The notes under the pieces were generated by a model that had not been told where the DNA came from, did not search any database, and saw nothing but the letters and a program-made list of their open reading frames with translations. Below are positions 1-6,804 of a stretch of DNA of 9,954 nt, piece after piece (positions within the stretch are counted from its first letter, which is position 1; each line of letters begins with the position of its first letter). The stretch is from an uncultured Eubacteriales bacterium (GTDB lineage: Bacteria; Bacillota; Clostridia; Oscillospirales; QAMX01): contig CAJLFQ010000079.1 of the NCBI GenBank assembly GCA_905205975.1, positions 1-9,954 of the forward strand, in the 5' to 3' direction. The translations under genes and the position numbers were made by a program.

Positions 1-29
1 ATTTTCAGCCCGTTTGATATTTCGCTTTG

Positions 30-74
30 AAATGCCCCCTTTGCATACCGTTTGATACGCAAAGGGGGCATTTT
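30..74. terminator. Intrinsic terminator after the ROK glucokinase gene (probably bidirectional)
   Basis: A perfect 15-bp inverted repeat (arms 30-44 and 59-73, with a run of five C pairing five G) encloses a 14-nt loop. It begins 12 nt beyond the stop codon of the minus-strand glucokinase gene. Read on the minus strand, the stem ends in ATTTC, so the U-tract is short. On the plus strand it ends in ATTTT, so it may also stop a gene arriving from the left. It marks the end of the oad-glucokinase operon. Confidence 0.8.
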
Positions 75-85
75 ATGGTTTGTGT

Positions 86-1030
86 TTATTTGCCGAGCAT
101 GGCGGCGCCGACGATGCCGGCGTTGTTGCCGAGCGTGGCAATCTTCAGCTGTGTCTGTTCGCCGGAACGGGTGTAGACCTCTTTGGCAACCAGTTCCTTC
201 AGCGGGTTCAGAAGGTTGTCGCCTTCGTGGCTGACGCCGCCGCCGATGCAGAGCACTTCCGGCTGGAAGATGTTGATGATGTTTGCGATGCCGCTGGCCA
301 GGTATTCCTCATACAGGGTCGTGACGCCTTTGGCGACTGCGTCGCCCCGGGCTGCCGCGGCGTGAGCCGATTTGCCGCTCACCTTGTCGATGCCGCCGGT
401 CATTTCCCAGAGCAGGCTCTTTTTCTCGGTGTCGCGCTGCATGGCTTCGACCGTCATGCGGATCAGCGCCGTTGCGGAGGAATATGCTTCCCAGCAGCCT
501 TTCCGGCCGCAGGTACACGGCACGCCGTCCTTGACGATGACCATATGGCCAAGCTCACCGCCGGCGCCGTTGAATCCGGCATAGATCCGGTGGTTGATGA
601 TGATGCCGCCGCCGAGACCCGTGCCCAGCGTGATCATGACGGCCGAGTCGCAGCCTTTGGCCGCACCGGCATACGCCTCGCCGAGCGCCGCGCAGTTCGC
701 GTCGTTGCCCAGATAGACAGGGACATCAAAATGCGTCCGGAACAGTTCGGCAACCGGCGTATTCAGGAAACCGATGTTGTTGGCGTAGACGATGACGCCG
801 TTTTTGGCGTCAACCGTACCCGGTGCACCGATGCCGACCCACCGGATATCGCTGTCCTTGAGCCCGGCTTCTGCCGCGAGTTCGCGGGCCAGAGACGCCA
901 TATCGGCGACAATTTCAGCAACCGGACGTTCTGCATGCGTCGGGATGCTCTTTTTCGCGATGATTTCGCAGTTTTCATTGACAAGACCCGCTGCGATATT
1001 CGTACCGCCGAGGTCGATTCCGATGTACAT
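86..1030 (-). CDS. glcK: ROK-family glucokinase
   Basis: Probable cytoplasmic glucokinase (ATP + glucose to glucose 6-phosphate), 314 aa, normal length for the ROK family. The N-terminus carries the phosphate-binding motif DLGGTN (residues 6-11). The catalytic Asp is D110 in GND, followed by the ROK signature with LGTGLGGG (135-142) and GELGH (158-162). The structural zinc site is H162 plus the cysteines of CTCGRKGC (C172, C174, C179). GGGVS (263-267) is the C-terminal ATPase-fold motif. The ATG at 1030 was chosen because GGGAGGA lies 7 nt upstream (1038-1044) and the protein then begins directly with the ATPase fold. It follows oadA by 54 nt on the same strand with no terminator between, so it is probably co-transcribed as the last gene of the decarboxylase operon. 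ROK kinases for other hexoses (N-acetylglucosamine, allose, fructose) share these motifs, so the sugar is inferred. Confidence 0.9.
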   Translation of the reverse strand: MYIGIDLGGTNIAAGLVNENCEIIAKKSIPTHAERPVAEIVADMASLARELAAEAGLKDSDIRWVGIGAPGTVDAKNGVIVYANNIGFLNTPVAELFRTHFDVPVYLGNDANCAALGEAYAGAAKGCDSAVMITLGTGLGGGIIINHRIYAGFNGAGGELGHMVIVKDGVPCTCGRKGCWEAYSSATALIRMTVEAMQRDTEKKSLLWEMTGGIDKVSGKSAHAAAARGDAVAKGVTTLYEEYLASGIANIINIFQPEVLCIGGGVSHEGDNLLNPLKELVAKEVYTRSGEQTQLKIATLGNNAGIVGAAMLGK

Positions 1031-1084
1031 AATTGAGTCCTCCCTTTCGGAAAAGTCATTGGCTAGCATCCGGCAGGATCCGGA

Positions 1085-2479
1085 TCAGACGGTGGTCACC
1101 TTGGCTTCGATGTCGGAACGGCTGGCGTCCATCTCGTAGAGCTTTGCTTTGCGGGCTTCAAAGAACTTCAGCGCGACTTTGTCGAACAGCGCGTAGGACA
1201 GAACGTCTTCGTCCTGAACCATGAGGTCTTTGATTTCGCCGCGGAAGCGGTCGAGTTCGTTCTTGATGCTGTCGGCCGGGCGGTGCGTGATGGCCTTTTC
1301 GTCGCCGATGATCTTCTTGCGGAATTCCGGAGAGATCGGCGCCGGGGTCTTGCCGTATTCGCCGCGAACCAGGCCGCGGAATTCTTTGGTGACCTGCTTG
1401 TAGCGTTCACCCATGATGACGTTCATAACGGCCTGCGTGCCGACGATCTGGGAGGTCGGCGTGACGAGCGGCGGATAACCGGCGTCTTCACGGACACGCG
1501 GCACTTCGGCAAGCACTTCGTAGAACTTGTCATCTTTGCCGGCCTGTTTGAGCTGGGAGATGAGGTTGGAGAGCATACCGCCCGGAACCTGATACAGCAG
1601 CGTGTTGACGTCGACGCCGAGGCTCTTGACGTCCATCAGGCCGGATTTCAGGTATTTCTGGCGCAGCGGCAGGAAGTAATCCTTGACTTTGTTGAGCTTC
1701 GCCATGTCGAGGCCGCAGTCATACGGCGTACCCTGGAAGGTCTTGACGATCGGTTCGGTTGCCGGCTGGGACGTGCCGAGCGCCATCGGGGAAATCGCGC
1801 AGTCGACCACGTCGACGCCCGCTTCGATGGCTTTCAGATACGTCATGGAAGCCGTGCCCGCCGTGTAGTGGCTGTGGAGCTGAATCGGGATTTTGACCGT
1901 TTCTTTCAGCGCCTGAATCAGTTCAGACGCCGTATACGGCAGGAGGAGACCAGCCATGTCCTTGATGCAGATGGAGTTCGCGCCCATCTCTTCGAGCTGT
2001 TTGGCCAGCTTGGCAAAGGATTCAATCGAGTGAACCGGGCTGACCGTGTAGCAGATGCAGGCCTGAACGTGACCCTTTTCCTGAATCGTGGCTTCAATGG
2101 CCGTTTTCAGGTTGCGCGGGTCGTTCAGCGCGTCAAAGATGCGGAGGATATCGATGCCGTTGGCGATCGATTTCTGGACGAAATATTTGACAACGTCGTC
2201 TGCATAGTGGCGGTAGCCGAGGATGTTCTGGCCGCGGAAGAGCATTTGCAGCTTGGTCTTCTTGGCCTTGTCGCGGATCTTGCGGAGACGATCCCACGGA
2301 TCTTCATTCAGGAAGCGCAGGCAGGCGTCAAAGGTTGCGCCGCCCCAGCATTCGAGGGAGTGATATCCGACATCGTCAAGCAGTTCAATCGCCGGAAGCA
2401 TTTCTTCCGTCGTCATTCGTGTTGCAATCAACGACTGGTGCGCGTCGCGCAGTACAGTCTCAGTAATTCCAAAACCCAT
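1085..2479 (-). CDS. oadA: Oxaloacetate decarboxylase alpha subunit, carboxyltransferase (5S-type, no biotin domain)
   Basis: Carboxyltransferase that moves CO2 from oxaloacetate to a biotin carrier, giving pyruvate. It is 464 aa. Metal and catalytic residues are visible: D12 in RDAHQS, the carbamylated-lysine position K173 in IKDMAG, and H202/H204 in LHSHYTAG. ECWGGATFD (43-51) and QVPGGMLSNL (297-306) are further family signatures. Classical OadA proteins are nearly 600 aa with a C-terminal biotin domain. This one stops after the conserved carboxylase domain, like the transcarboxylase 5S subunit, and must use the separate carrier encoded upstream. AAAGGAG (2489-2495) lies 9 nt before the ATG. 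The gene starts 35 nt after oadB. The same family includes pyruvate carboxylase subunit B, but the adjacent oadB and oadG favour a decarboxylase role. The substrate is inferred from family and context. Confidence 0.93.
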   Translation of the reverse strand: MGFGITETVLRDAHQSLIATRMTTEEMLPAIELLDDVGYHSLECWGGATFDACLRFLNEDPWDRLRKIRDKAKKTKLQMLFRGQNILGYRHYADDVVKYFVQKSIANGIDILRIFDALNDPRNLKTAIEATIQEKGHVQACICYTVSPVHSIESFAKLAKQLEEMGANSICIKDMAGLLLPYTASELIQALKETVKIPIQLHSHYTAGTASMTYLKAIEAGVDVVDCAISPMALGTSQPATEPIVKTFQGTPYDCGLDMAKLNKVKDYFLPLRQKYLKSGLMDVKSLGVDVNTLLYQVPGGMLSNLISQLKQAGKDDKFYEVLAEVPRVREDAGYPPLVTPTSQIVGTQAVMNVIMGERYKQVTKEFRGLVRGEYGKTPAPISPEFRKKIIGDEKAITHRPADSIKNELDRFRGEIKDLMVQDEDVLSYALFDKVALKFFEARKAKLYEMDASRSDIEAKVTTV

Positions 2480-2514
2480 ACTTGTTTTCTCCTTTATAAA
2501 CTGTCAATCGCCTG

Positions 2515-3687
2515 TCAGCCGGCGAACATCGAAAGGAACACGCCCGCGGCGACGGCAGAGCCGATAACGCCGGCGACGTTCGGACCCATGGCGTGCATGA
2601 GCAGGAAGTTGCCCGGGTTTTCTTTCTGGCCGACGACCTGCGAAACACGCGCAGCCATCGGAACGGCGGAAACGCCCGCGGAACCGATCAGCGGGTTGAT
2701 CTTGCCCTTGGTGAGCCAGCACATCAGCTTGCCGAACAGCAGGCCGCCCGCTGTGCCGCAGCAGAACGCGAACAGACCGAGGACGATGATTTTAATCGTG
2801 CTGAAGCTGAGGAAGTTCGCCGCGTCAGCCGTTGCGCCGACGGTCAGACCAAGCATGATGGTGATGATGTTCATCATTTCGTTCTGAACGGTCTTGGAAA
2901 GGCGTTCAACAACGCCGGATTCCCGCATCAGGTTGCCGAGCATCAATGCGCCGACGAGCGATGCAGCGCTCGGAACGATCAGGCTGACGACCAGCGTGAC
3001 GAAGATCGGGAAAATGATCTTTTCCGTCTTGGAAACGGAACGGAGCTGACCCATGACGATGCCGCGCTCTTTCTTGGTCGTCAGCGCCTTCATGATCGGC
3101 GGCTGAATGATCGGGATCAGCGCCATGTAGGAGTAAGCGGCAACGGCGATTGCGCCGAGCAGGTGCGGCGCAAGCGTCTTCGTGACGTAGATGGCCGTCG
3201 GGCCGTCTGCGCCGCCGATGATGCCGATGGCGGCCGCTTCCGCAGCAGTAAAGCCAAACAGCAGCGCGCCGAAGAAGGCCGTGAAAACGCCGAACTGCGC
3301 CGCTGCGCCCAGCAGCAGGCTCTTCGGGTTGGCGATCAGCGGACCAAAGTCCGTCATGGCGCCGACGCCCATGAAGATCAGCGGCGGATAGACGCCCAGT
3401 TTGACGCCTAAGTAGAGGATGTCGAGCATACCGCCTTCGCGCAGAATCTTGCCGAAGTTCGGATATTTGCCCTCGACTTCCATAAACCAATCGGTATGCA
3501 TGATTTCTGCGCCCGGCAGGTTTGCCAGCAGCATACCGAATGCGATCGGCAGAAGGAGCAGCGGCTCAAATTTCTTGACGATCGCCAGATAAAACAGCAC
3601 AGCGATGATCGCGTACATGACCAGCGTACGCCAGTCCTGCATCAGATACACGCCTGTTGTTTTGAGGAATTCCAGAATCGTGTCCAT
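2515..3687 (-). CDS. oadB: Sodium-ion-translocating decarboxylase beta subunit
   Basis: Integral membrane subunit that decarboxylates carboxybiotin and couples this to Na+ export. It is 390 aa, with hydrophobic segments throughout. Family signatures are clear: GGADGPTAIY, whose Asp (D161) matches the aspartate implicated in Na+ translocation in OadB, and a C-terminal stretch with NPLIGSAGVSAVP followed by R347 and MHAMGPNVAG. Both are nearly invariant in OadB/MmdB/GcdB, so the sequence alone does not give the substrate; the neighbouring oadA suggests oxaloacetate. Two starts are possible. The ATG at 3687 (MDTILEF, like family N-termini) has a weak AAGGTG 9 nt upstream. A GTG at 3699, four codons longer, has GGAG 6 nt upstream (3706-3709). 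I prefer the ATG only slightly. The GGAG lies in one arm of a long-range inverted repeat (see 3706-3781). Confidence 0.93.
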   Translation of the reverse strand: MDTILEFLKTTGVYLMQDWRTLVMYAIIAVLFYLAIVKKFEPLLLLPIAFGMLLANLPGAEIMHTDWFMEVEGKYPNFGKILREGGMLDILYLGVKLGVYPPLIFMGVGAMTDFGPLIANPKSLLLGAAAQFGVFTAFFGALLFGFTAAEAAAIGIIGGADGPTAIYVTKTLAPHLLGAIAVAAYSYMALIPIIQPPIMKALTTKKERGIVMGQLRSVSKTEKIIFPIFVTLVVSLIVPSAASLVGALMLGNLMRESGVVERLSKTVQNEMMNIITIMLGLTVGATADAANFLSFSTIKIIVLGLFAFCCGTAGGLLFGKLMCWLTKGKINPLIGSAGVSAVPMAARVSQVVGQKENPGNFLLMHAMGPNVAGVIGSAVAAGVFLSMFAG

Positions 3688-3705
3688 GTTGCACTTCACC
3701 TTTTT

Positions 3706-3781
3706 CTCCGGTGACCGAATATATCACAGGATCCCGGCGCCGCAGATGCGGTTCAGCAGGCAGAGCGCTCCGTCACCGGAG
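3706..3781 (-). promoter_or_regulatory. Inverted repeat between the biotin carrier gene and oadB, overlapping a ribosome binding site
   Basis: Two perfect 10-bp complementary arms (3706-3715 and 3772-3781; CTCCGGTGAC / GTCACCGGAG in the transcript) flank 56 nt. A smaller hairpin (CCGCA-GA-TGCGG, plus-strand 3740-3751) lies between them. The downstream arm in the minus-strand mRNA contains the GGAG that would serve the GTG start of oadB. Pairing could lower or tune oadB translation or stabilise the processed mRNA. There is no T-run, so it is not an intrinsic terminator. The arms are seen; the function is inferred. Confidence 0.45.
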
Positions 3782-3823
3782 GAGCGTCGGCCTGCGGAAT
3801 CAGCGGGCAGCCGGGCAAGGCGT

Positions 3824-4216
3824 TCAGCCGATGGAAACGAGCGCCGTACCGGCTTCGACAGCGTCGCCGGCCTTCACGGAAACAGCCAGAACCTTGCCGT
3901 CGCTCGGTGCCATGATTTCGTTTTCCATCTTCATCGCTTCGAGAATCAGGAGAACGTCGCCTTTTTTGACCTGGGAGCCGACAGAGACGTTGATTTTCAG
4001 GATCGTGCCCGGCATCGGAGAGGAAATGGCGTTGCCGCCGGCGGCTGCGGCCGGTGCAGGCGCTGCCTTCGGGGCCGGAGCAGGAGCAGCGGCAGGTGCC
4101 GGTGCGGCGACAGGAGCAGGGGCTGCGACAGGGGCTGCGGCCGGTGCGGAAGCGCCGGATTCTTCAACGGTGACGTCGTAGGAGACGCCGTTCACGGTAA
4201 TTCTGTACGTTTTCAT
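3824..4216 (-). CDS. Biotin carboxyl carrier protein of the Na+-pumping decarboxylase
   Basis: Free-standing biotin carrier, 130 aa, that shuttles carboxybiotin between the carboxyltransferase(s) and OadB. Residues 1-18 form a short beta-rich N-terminal segment of the kind seen in decarboxylase carriers. Residues about 22-60 are a flexible Ala/Pro linker with repeated APAP units. Residues about 62-130 form the biotinyl domain, with the biotinylation motif EAMKMEN (biotinyl lysine K96) and the preceding SPMPGTI. Such Ala-Pro linkers are typical of GcdC, MmdC and the 1.3S transcarboxylase subunit. AAAGGAA (4225-4231) lies 8 nt before the ATG. The gene sits between oadG and oadB, 108 nt after oadG and 136 nt before oadB. 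It supplies the biotin domain that the OadA here lacks. Biotinylation by a BirA-type ligase encoded elsewhere is presumed. Confidence 0.93.
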   Translation of the reverse strand: MKTYRITVNGVSYDVTVEESGASAPAAAPVAAPAPVAAPAPAAAPAPAPKAAPAPAAAAGGNAISSPMPGTILKINVSVGSQVKKGDVLLILEAMKMENEIMAPSDGKVLAVSVKAGDAVEAGTALVSIG

Positions 4217-4324
4217 AATGAAAATTCCTTTCGTTCAGTTCGATTTCATCGGGTTACATAAACCCTGATTCAGCTTCTGTTTGGAAGCGTTTGTTCGATG
4301 ATCTTCAAAGAAATGCGGTGCGGT

Positions 4325-4705
4325 TCAGCGGCGGCCGCCGTTCCACTGCGTGGTGCGGCGGACAGAGCGAATCGTCATACGCGGGGCATCCGGGCCCTCA
4401 TACGCCGCAATAGCCGCCGACAGAACGGCGATCAGTTCCGGTGTAACAGTTTCTTCCGGTTCGGCAGCGGCTTCCTGCACGGGTTCCGGCTTTGTTTCGG
4501 CCGGGGCGGGAATGGCTGCGGCTTTTTTGCCGCTCATCGAAGAGACGATGCGGCCCATCAGCGCGACGAGCATCCAGAGGACGATCAGAACGACAAAGGT
4601 TGTGCCCATGCCGATGATCATGGTCATCACGCCTTCGCTCAGCTTTTCGCCGAGCGTCAATTCAGTTTCCGCGTTGGCTGCGGCAGCTGAAATCAATCTC
4701 AACAT
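4325..4705 (-). CDS. oadG: OadG-family gamma/delta subunit of the Na+-pumping decarboxylase
   Basis: Small membrane anchor subunit, 126 aa from the chosen start. It has a short N-terminal segment, one transmembrane helix at about residues 27-50 (IIGMGTTFVVLIVLWML), a basic SGKK just after it, an Ala/Pro/Glu-rich linker (about 62-88), and a conserved C-terminal tail with TPELIAVLSAAIAAY followed by IRSVRR and WN. This matches the OadG layout, in which the tail binds the alpha subunit. The ATG at 4705 was chosen for AGAAAGG at 4718-4724 (12 nt away) and the family-like N-terminus. In-frame ATGs at 4750 and 4741 lack a good ribosome binding site and add a polar extension. It follows the carboxyltransferase gene by 64 nt. 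MmdD and GcdD belong to the same family. Confidence 0.85.
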   Translation of the reverse strand: MLRLISAAAANAETELTLGEKLSEGVMTMIIGMGTTFVVLIVLWMLVALMGRIVSSMSGKKAAAIPAPAETKPEPVQEAAAEPEETVTPELIAVLSAAIAAYEGPDAPRMTIRSVRRTTQWNGGRR

Positions 4706-4769
4706 ACTGAAACCATGCCTTTCTGGGTCATACGCCGCCATACGGCGCATGACGCCGGTTTATCGGACT

Positions 4770-6185
4770 TCAATCTTTTGTGGAGAGGAGGCCAAGCGCA
4801 TAGACAACCGCCTGTCTCGTTTCCACCGGATCGATGATTTCGTCCACATAACCGCGCTTTGCCGCTTCATACGGCGCCGCGGTCTTGTCGGCAAATTCCG
4901 CTTCCAACTCGGCGCGCTTCTGAATCGGGTCGGCGGCTTTCCGGATATCGTCGAGCCGGAGCAGATCGACTGCGGCCGGTGCGGCAATGGCGGAAATTTC
5001 CGCCTGCGGCCAGGCAAACGCCATATCGCAGCCCAGACCGCGCGCGCCAAAGGTGACGTAAGCCGAACCCGTGGCTTTGCCGGTGATCAGCGTGATCATG
5101 GCGGTATCTGCTGTGGCATAGGCAGCGGCCAGCGAAGCGGCCTTCGACATGCCGCCGAACTGCTCGAAGCATGTCGTCATTTCAAAGCCGGAGGCGTTGA
5201 CGATCGTCAGAACGGAGATGCCGAACGTATCGCAGAAGGAAAGGAATGCGGCGGCTTTGCCGATGCCTTCCATGGTGACGGCGCCTTCTGCACCGATGAC
5301 GCCGACGGTTTCGCCGTCGAAACGGGCAAACGCCGTCGTGACTTCTGCGGCATACTGTGCGCCGGCTTCAAGGTAAGAGCCGTTGTCGGCGATCTGCGCC
5401 AGAACAGCGCGCGGAGCGCCGTCGCCCATGGCGTTCAGGTCGGCCTGACGGTTGATGTCATCGCTCGTGGCGGCATAGTTGCGGTCGCCCGCGCTGTTTG
5501 CAGGCAGCATGCCGATGAGCGCCCGGACCGTTGCGGCTGCTGCGGCATCGTCTTCCGCAAAGAAGGAAGCATTGCCGTTCTTCACAGCGTCTTCCGCGGT
5601 TGCGGAAACGCCTTTGGTCTCGGTGACGGCGGCGACAACCGCCGGAGAGTGCATGTAGAGCTCGCCGCCCTTGACGGCGACGACAAAGTCAAAGCTTTCG
5701 GCGACCAAAGCGGCTGCACCGCCGCAGATGCCGGAAATCACGGCGACCTGCGGGACAAGGGACGAGGCCTTCGCCGCAGATGCGATGATCTGTGCATAGC
5801 CGTTCAGCGCGTCGACGCCTTCGGCAATGCGCGCGCCCTTGGAGTCAAAGAATCCAACGACCGGGATGCCGGTTTTCAGGGCGTATTCGTACAGCGTGGT
5901 GATCTTTTTGGCGTGCATTTCTGAAACAGCGCCGCCCAGTGCGTCAACGTCCTGCGAGAAGACGCAGACCGGTGTACCGTCGATGGTGCCCCAGCCCGTC
6001 ACAACGCCTTCCGCCGCGGCGTCAACCGCGCCGAATTCCGTCGGACGCTGTTTGACAAATGCACCGATTTCCATGAAACTGCCGTCGTCCAGAAGCAGTT
6101 CGATCCGCCGGCGTGCTTTCGCACCGGCGGCCGTTACAGCCTGGCGCTTTTCGAGAAAGTCGTTTCTTTTCCCGACTGTATCCAT
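4770..6185 (-). CDS. Acyl-CoA carboxyltransferase (PCC-beta / MmdA / 12S-like), divergent
   Basis: First gene of the operon, 471 aa, a two-crotonase-fold carboxyltransferase of the family that includes MmdA, GcdA and the transcarboxylase 12S subunit. Recognisable blocks are the N-terminal GxVVTGWGTIDG (60-70), a first oxyanion-hole-like SGICGGAAA (151-159), DNGSYLE (268-274), a second-domain KATGSAYVTFG (370-380), AWPQAEI (391-397) and the C-terminal AAKRGYVDEII (441-451). It is about 40 residues shorter than MmdA as I recall it and lacks the usual basic C-terminal tail. The usual YGGSY is replaced by ATGSAY, and the first glycine-rich loop is also altered. It probably binds the shared biotin carrier, with methylmalonyl-CoA, propionyl-CoA or another acyl-CoA as possible substrate; this cannot be settled here. 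GGAGG (in 6196-6202) lies 10 nt before the ATG at 6185. A longer open frame to 6293 would cross the promoter and is rejected. Confidence 0.85.
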   Translation of the reverse strand: MDTVGKRNDFLEKRQAVTAAGAKARRRIELLLDDGSFMEIGAFVKQRPTEFGAVDAAAEGVVTGWGTIDGTPVCVFSQDVDALGGAVSEMHAKKITTLYEYALKTGIPVVGFFDSKGARIAEGVDALNGYAQIIASAAKASSLVPQVAVISGICGGAAALVAESFDFVVAVKGGELYMHSPAVVAAVTETKGVSATAEDAVKNGNASFFAEDDAAAAATVRALIGMLPANSAGDRNYAATSDDINRQADLNAMGDGAPRAVLAQIADNGSYLEAGAQYAAEVTTAFARFDGETVGVIGAEGAVTMEGIGKAAAFLSFCDTFGISVLTIVNASGFEMTTCFEQFGGMSKAASLAAAYATADTAMITLITGKATGSAYVTFGARGLGCDMAFAWPQAEISAIAAPAAVDLLRLDDIRKAADPIQKRAELEAEFADKTAAPYEAAKRGYVDEIIDPVETRQAVVYALGLLSTKD

Positions 6186-6245
6186 TGATAGATAACCTCC
6201 TTCGAACCTCTCGGCCCGATTTATTCTGACATTTCTATGGGAAGC

Positions 6246-6271
6246 GCCGCTGCCGGTGAAGGGCCGGCGGC
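6246..6271 (-). promoter_or_regulatory. GC-rich hairpin in the oad operon leader
   Basis: In the minus-strand leader (about 6285-6186), GCCGC pairs with GCGGC (outer arms 6267-6271 and 6246-6250) and CGG pairs with CCG inside, with a three-base bulge and a short loop. No T-run follows, so it is not a terminator. It may protect the mRNA 5' end or affect translation. It matches no riboswitch class I know. Confidence 0.35.
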
Positions 6272-6291
6272 CGCGTTCGCATTCAAAATTC

Positions 6292-6320
6292 ATTATATCA
6301 CAAAGCGGCTGAATTTACAA
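6292..6320 (-). promoter_or_regulatory. Sigma-A-type promoter of the decarboxylase operon
   Basis: On the minus strand, TTGTAA (6320-6315) and a perfect TATAAT (6297-6292) are 17 bp apart. Transcription should start near 6285, giving a leader of about 100 nt before the carboxyltransferase ATG at 6185. No better promoter is seen between the genes of the operon. No operator or catabolite-repression site was identified with confidence. Confidence 0.75.
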
Positions 6321-6364
6321 GATTTCTGCCGGATTTTTTGCCGAAAAAAAACGGCCGAACCCTC

Positions 6365-6393
6365 TTGACAACCGGTATCTGCCTGTGTATAAT
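6365..6393 (+). promoter_or_regulatory. Consensus sigma-A promoter of the tRNA-Trp gene
   Basis: Perfect TTGACA (6365-6370) and perfect TATAAT (6388-6393) are separated by the optimal 17 bp. The predicted start is near 6400, leaving a 5' leader of about 48 nt for RNase P to remove. An A8 tract at 6344-6351 lies about 49-56 bp upstream of the start, where the distal UP-element subsite would be. Such strength fits a stable-RNA gene. Confidence 0.9.
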
Positions 6394-6447
6394 ATATAGT
6401 GTTCTGTTCGCTTCGGTCTGTCCGGGCGGCAGGCGCCTCTTTGATAC

Positions 6448-6523
6448 AGGGGTATAGCTCAGCTGGTAGAGCGGCGGTCTCCAAAACCGTAGGCCGAGGG
6501 TTCGATCCCTTCTGCCCCTGCCA
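6448..6523 (+). tRNA. trnW: tRNA-Trp (anticodon CCA)
   Basis: A 76-nt cloverleaf. The acceptor AGGGGTA pairs with TGCCCCT, the D stem is GCTC/GAGC, the anticodon stem GCGGT/ACCGT encloses CTCCAAA with anticodon CCA at 6481-6483, and the T arm is GAGGG-TTCGATC-CCTTC. The 3' CCA is encoded (6521-6523). It is transcribed alone, from a consensus promoter just upstream to a terminator just downstream. No integrase gene or duplicated 3' end is seen nearby, so nothing in the window shows that it is used as an attachment site. Confidence 0.96.
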
Positions 6524-6553
6524 TAATGCGCAGTTCAAACCGAACAGCACGAG

Positions 6554-6588
6554 AAACGGGAGATTTCGAGAGATTTCTCCCGTTTTTT
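6554..6588 (+). terminator. Intrinsic terminator of tRNA-Trp
   Basis: AAACGGGAGA (6554-6563) pairs with TCTCCCGTTT (6576-6585) around a 12-nt loop, and a six-T run (6583-6588) overlaps the end of the stem. It lies about 30 nt after the tRNA CCA end and confirms a monocistronic tRNA transcript. Confidence 0.9.
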
Positions 6589-6775
6589 CGTTGTTTTCCG
6601 GAAATTCTGATTACTTCGCGTTTTTCTTGCCGACTGAGTGGGTTCGAATCCGCAGAGGCAATCCTTGCCGCGTACTGCGTGAGATCAGCGAGCGCGGCTT
6701 TGAATATTACAGCAAAGACAGAAGACTGGGATTTGAAGTCGCGCGCAGATACCGATCAATGAAACGCCTTCCCGC

Positions 6776-6804
6776 CAAACGCTCCGCCGGGCGTTTGACT
6801 TTTT
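6776..6804 (+). terminator. Terminator-like hairpin at the head of the broken gene
   Basis: CAAACGC (6776-6782) pairs with GCGTTTG (6791-6797), extended by two inner pairs, and is followed after two bases by five T (6800-6804). It acts on the plus strand. No recognisable complete gene ends just before it, so it may be the leftover terminator of a lost gene. The stretch 6590-6775 has no gene I can support. Confidence 0.55.

Noticed and set aside
11..58. Direct repeat CGTTTGATA at 11-19 and 50-58
   Set aside because: It has only two short copies, one inside a terminator loop, and no array structure, so it is probably chance or local slippage.
1283..2887. A 534-codon plus-strand open frame opposite oadA and part of oadB (similar long plus-strand frames lie at 80-1036 and 4350-5924)
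   Set aside because: They are antisense shadows of well-recognised genes and follow from GC-rich codon use. Their translations are rich in Arg, Asp and His, show no family motif, and cross gene boundaries.
4040..4150. Repetitive sequence inside the biotin carrier gene
   Set aside because: It encodes the Ala/Pro linker typical of these carriers and is neither a CRISPR array nor a mobile repeat.
6186..6293. A 36-residue N-terminal extension of the carboxyltransferase
   Set aside because: It runs through the GC-rich leader hairpin and the -10 box. The ATG at 6185 has a strong GGAGG site.
6448..6523. tRNA-Trp as the attachment site of an integrated mobile element
   Set aside because: No integrase, no repeat of the tRNA 3' end and no phage or conjugation gene is present in the window. 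The neighbouring remnant alone is not enough.
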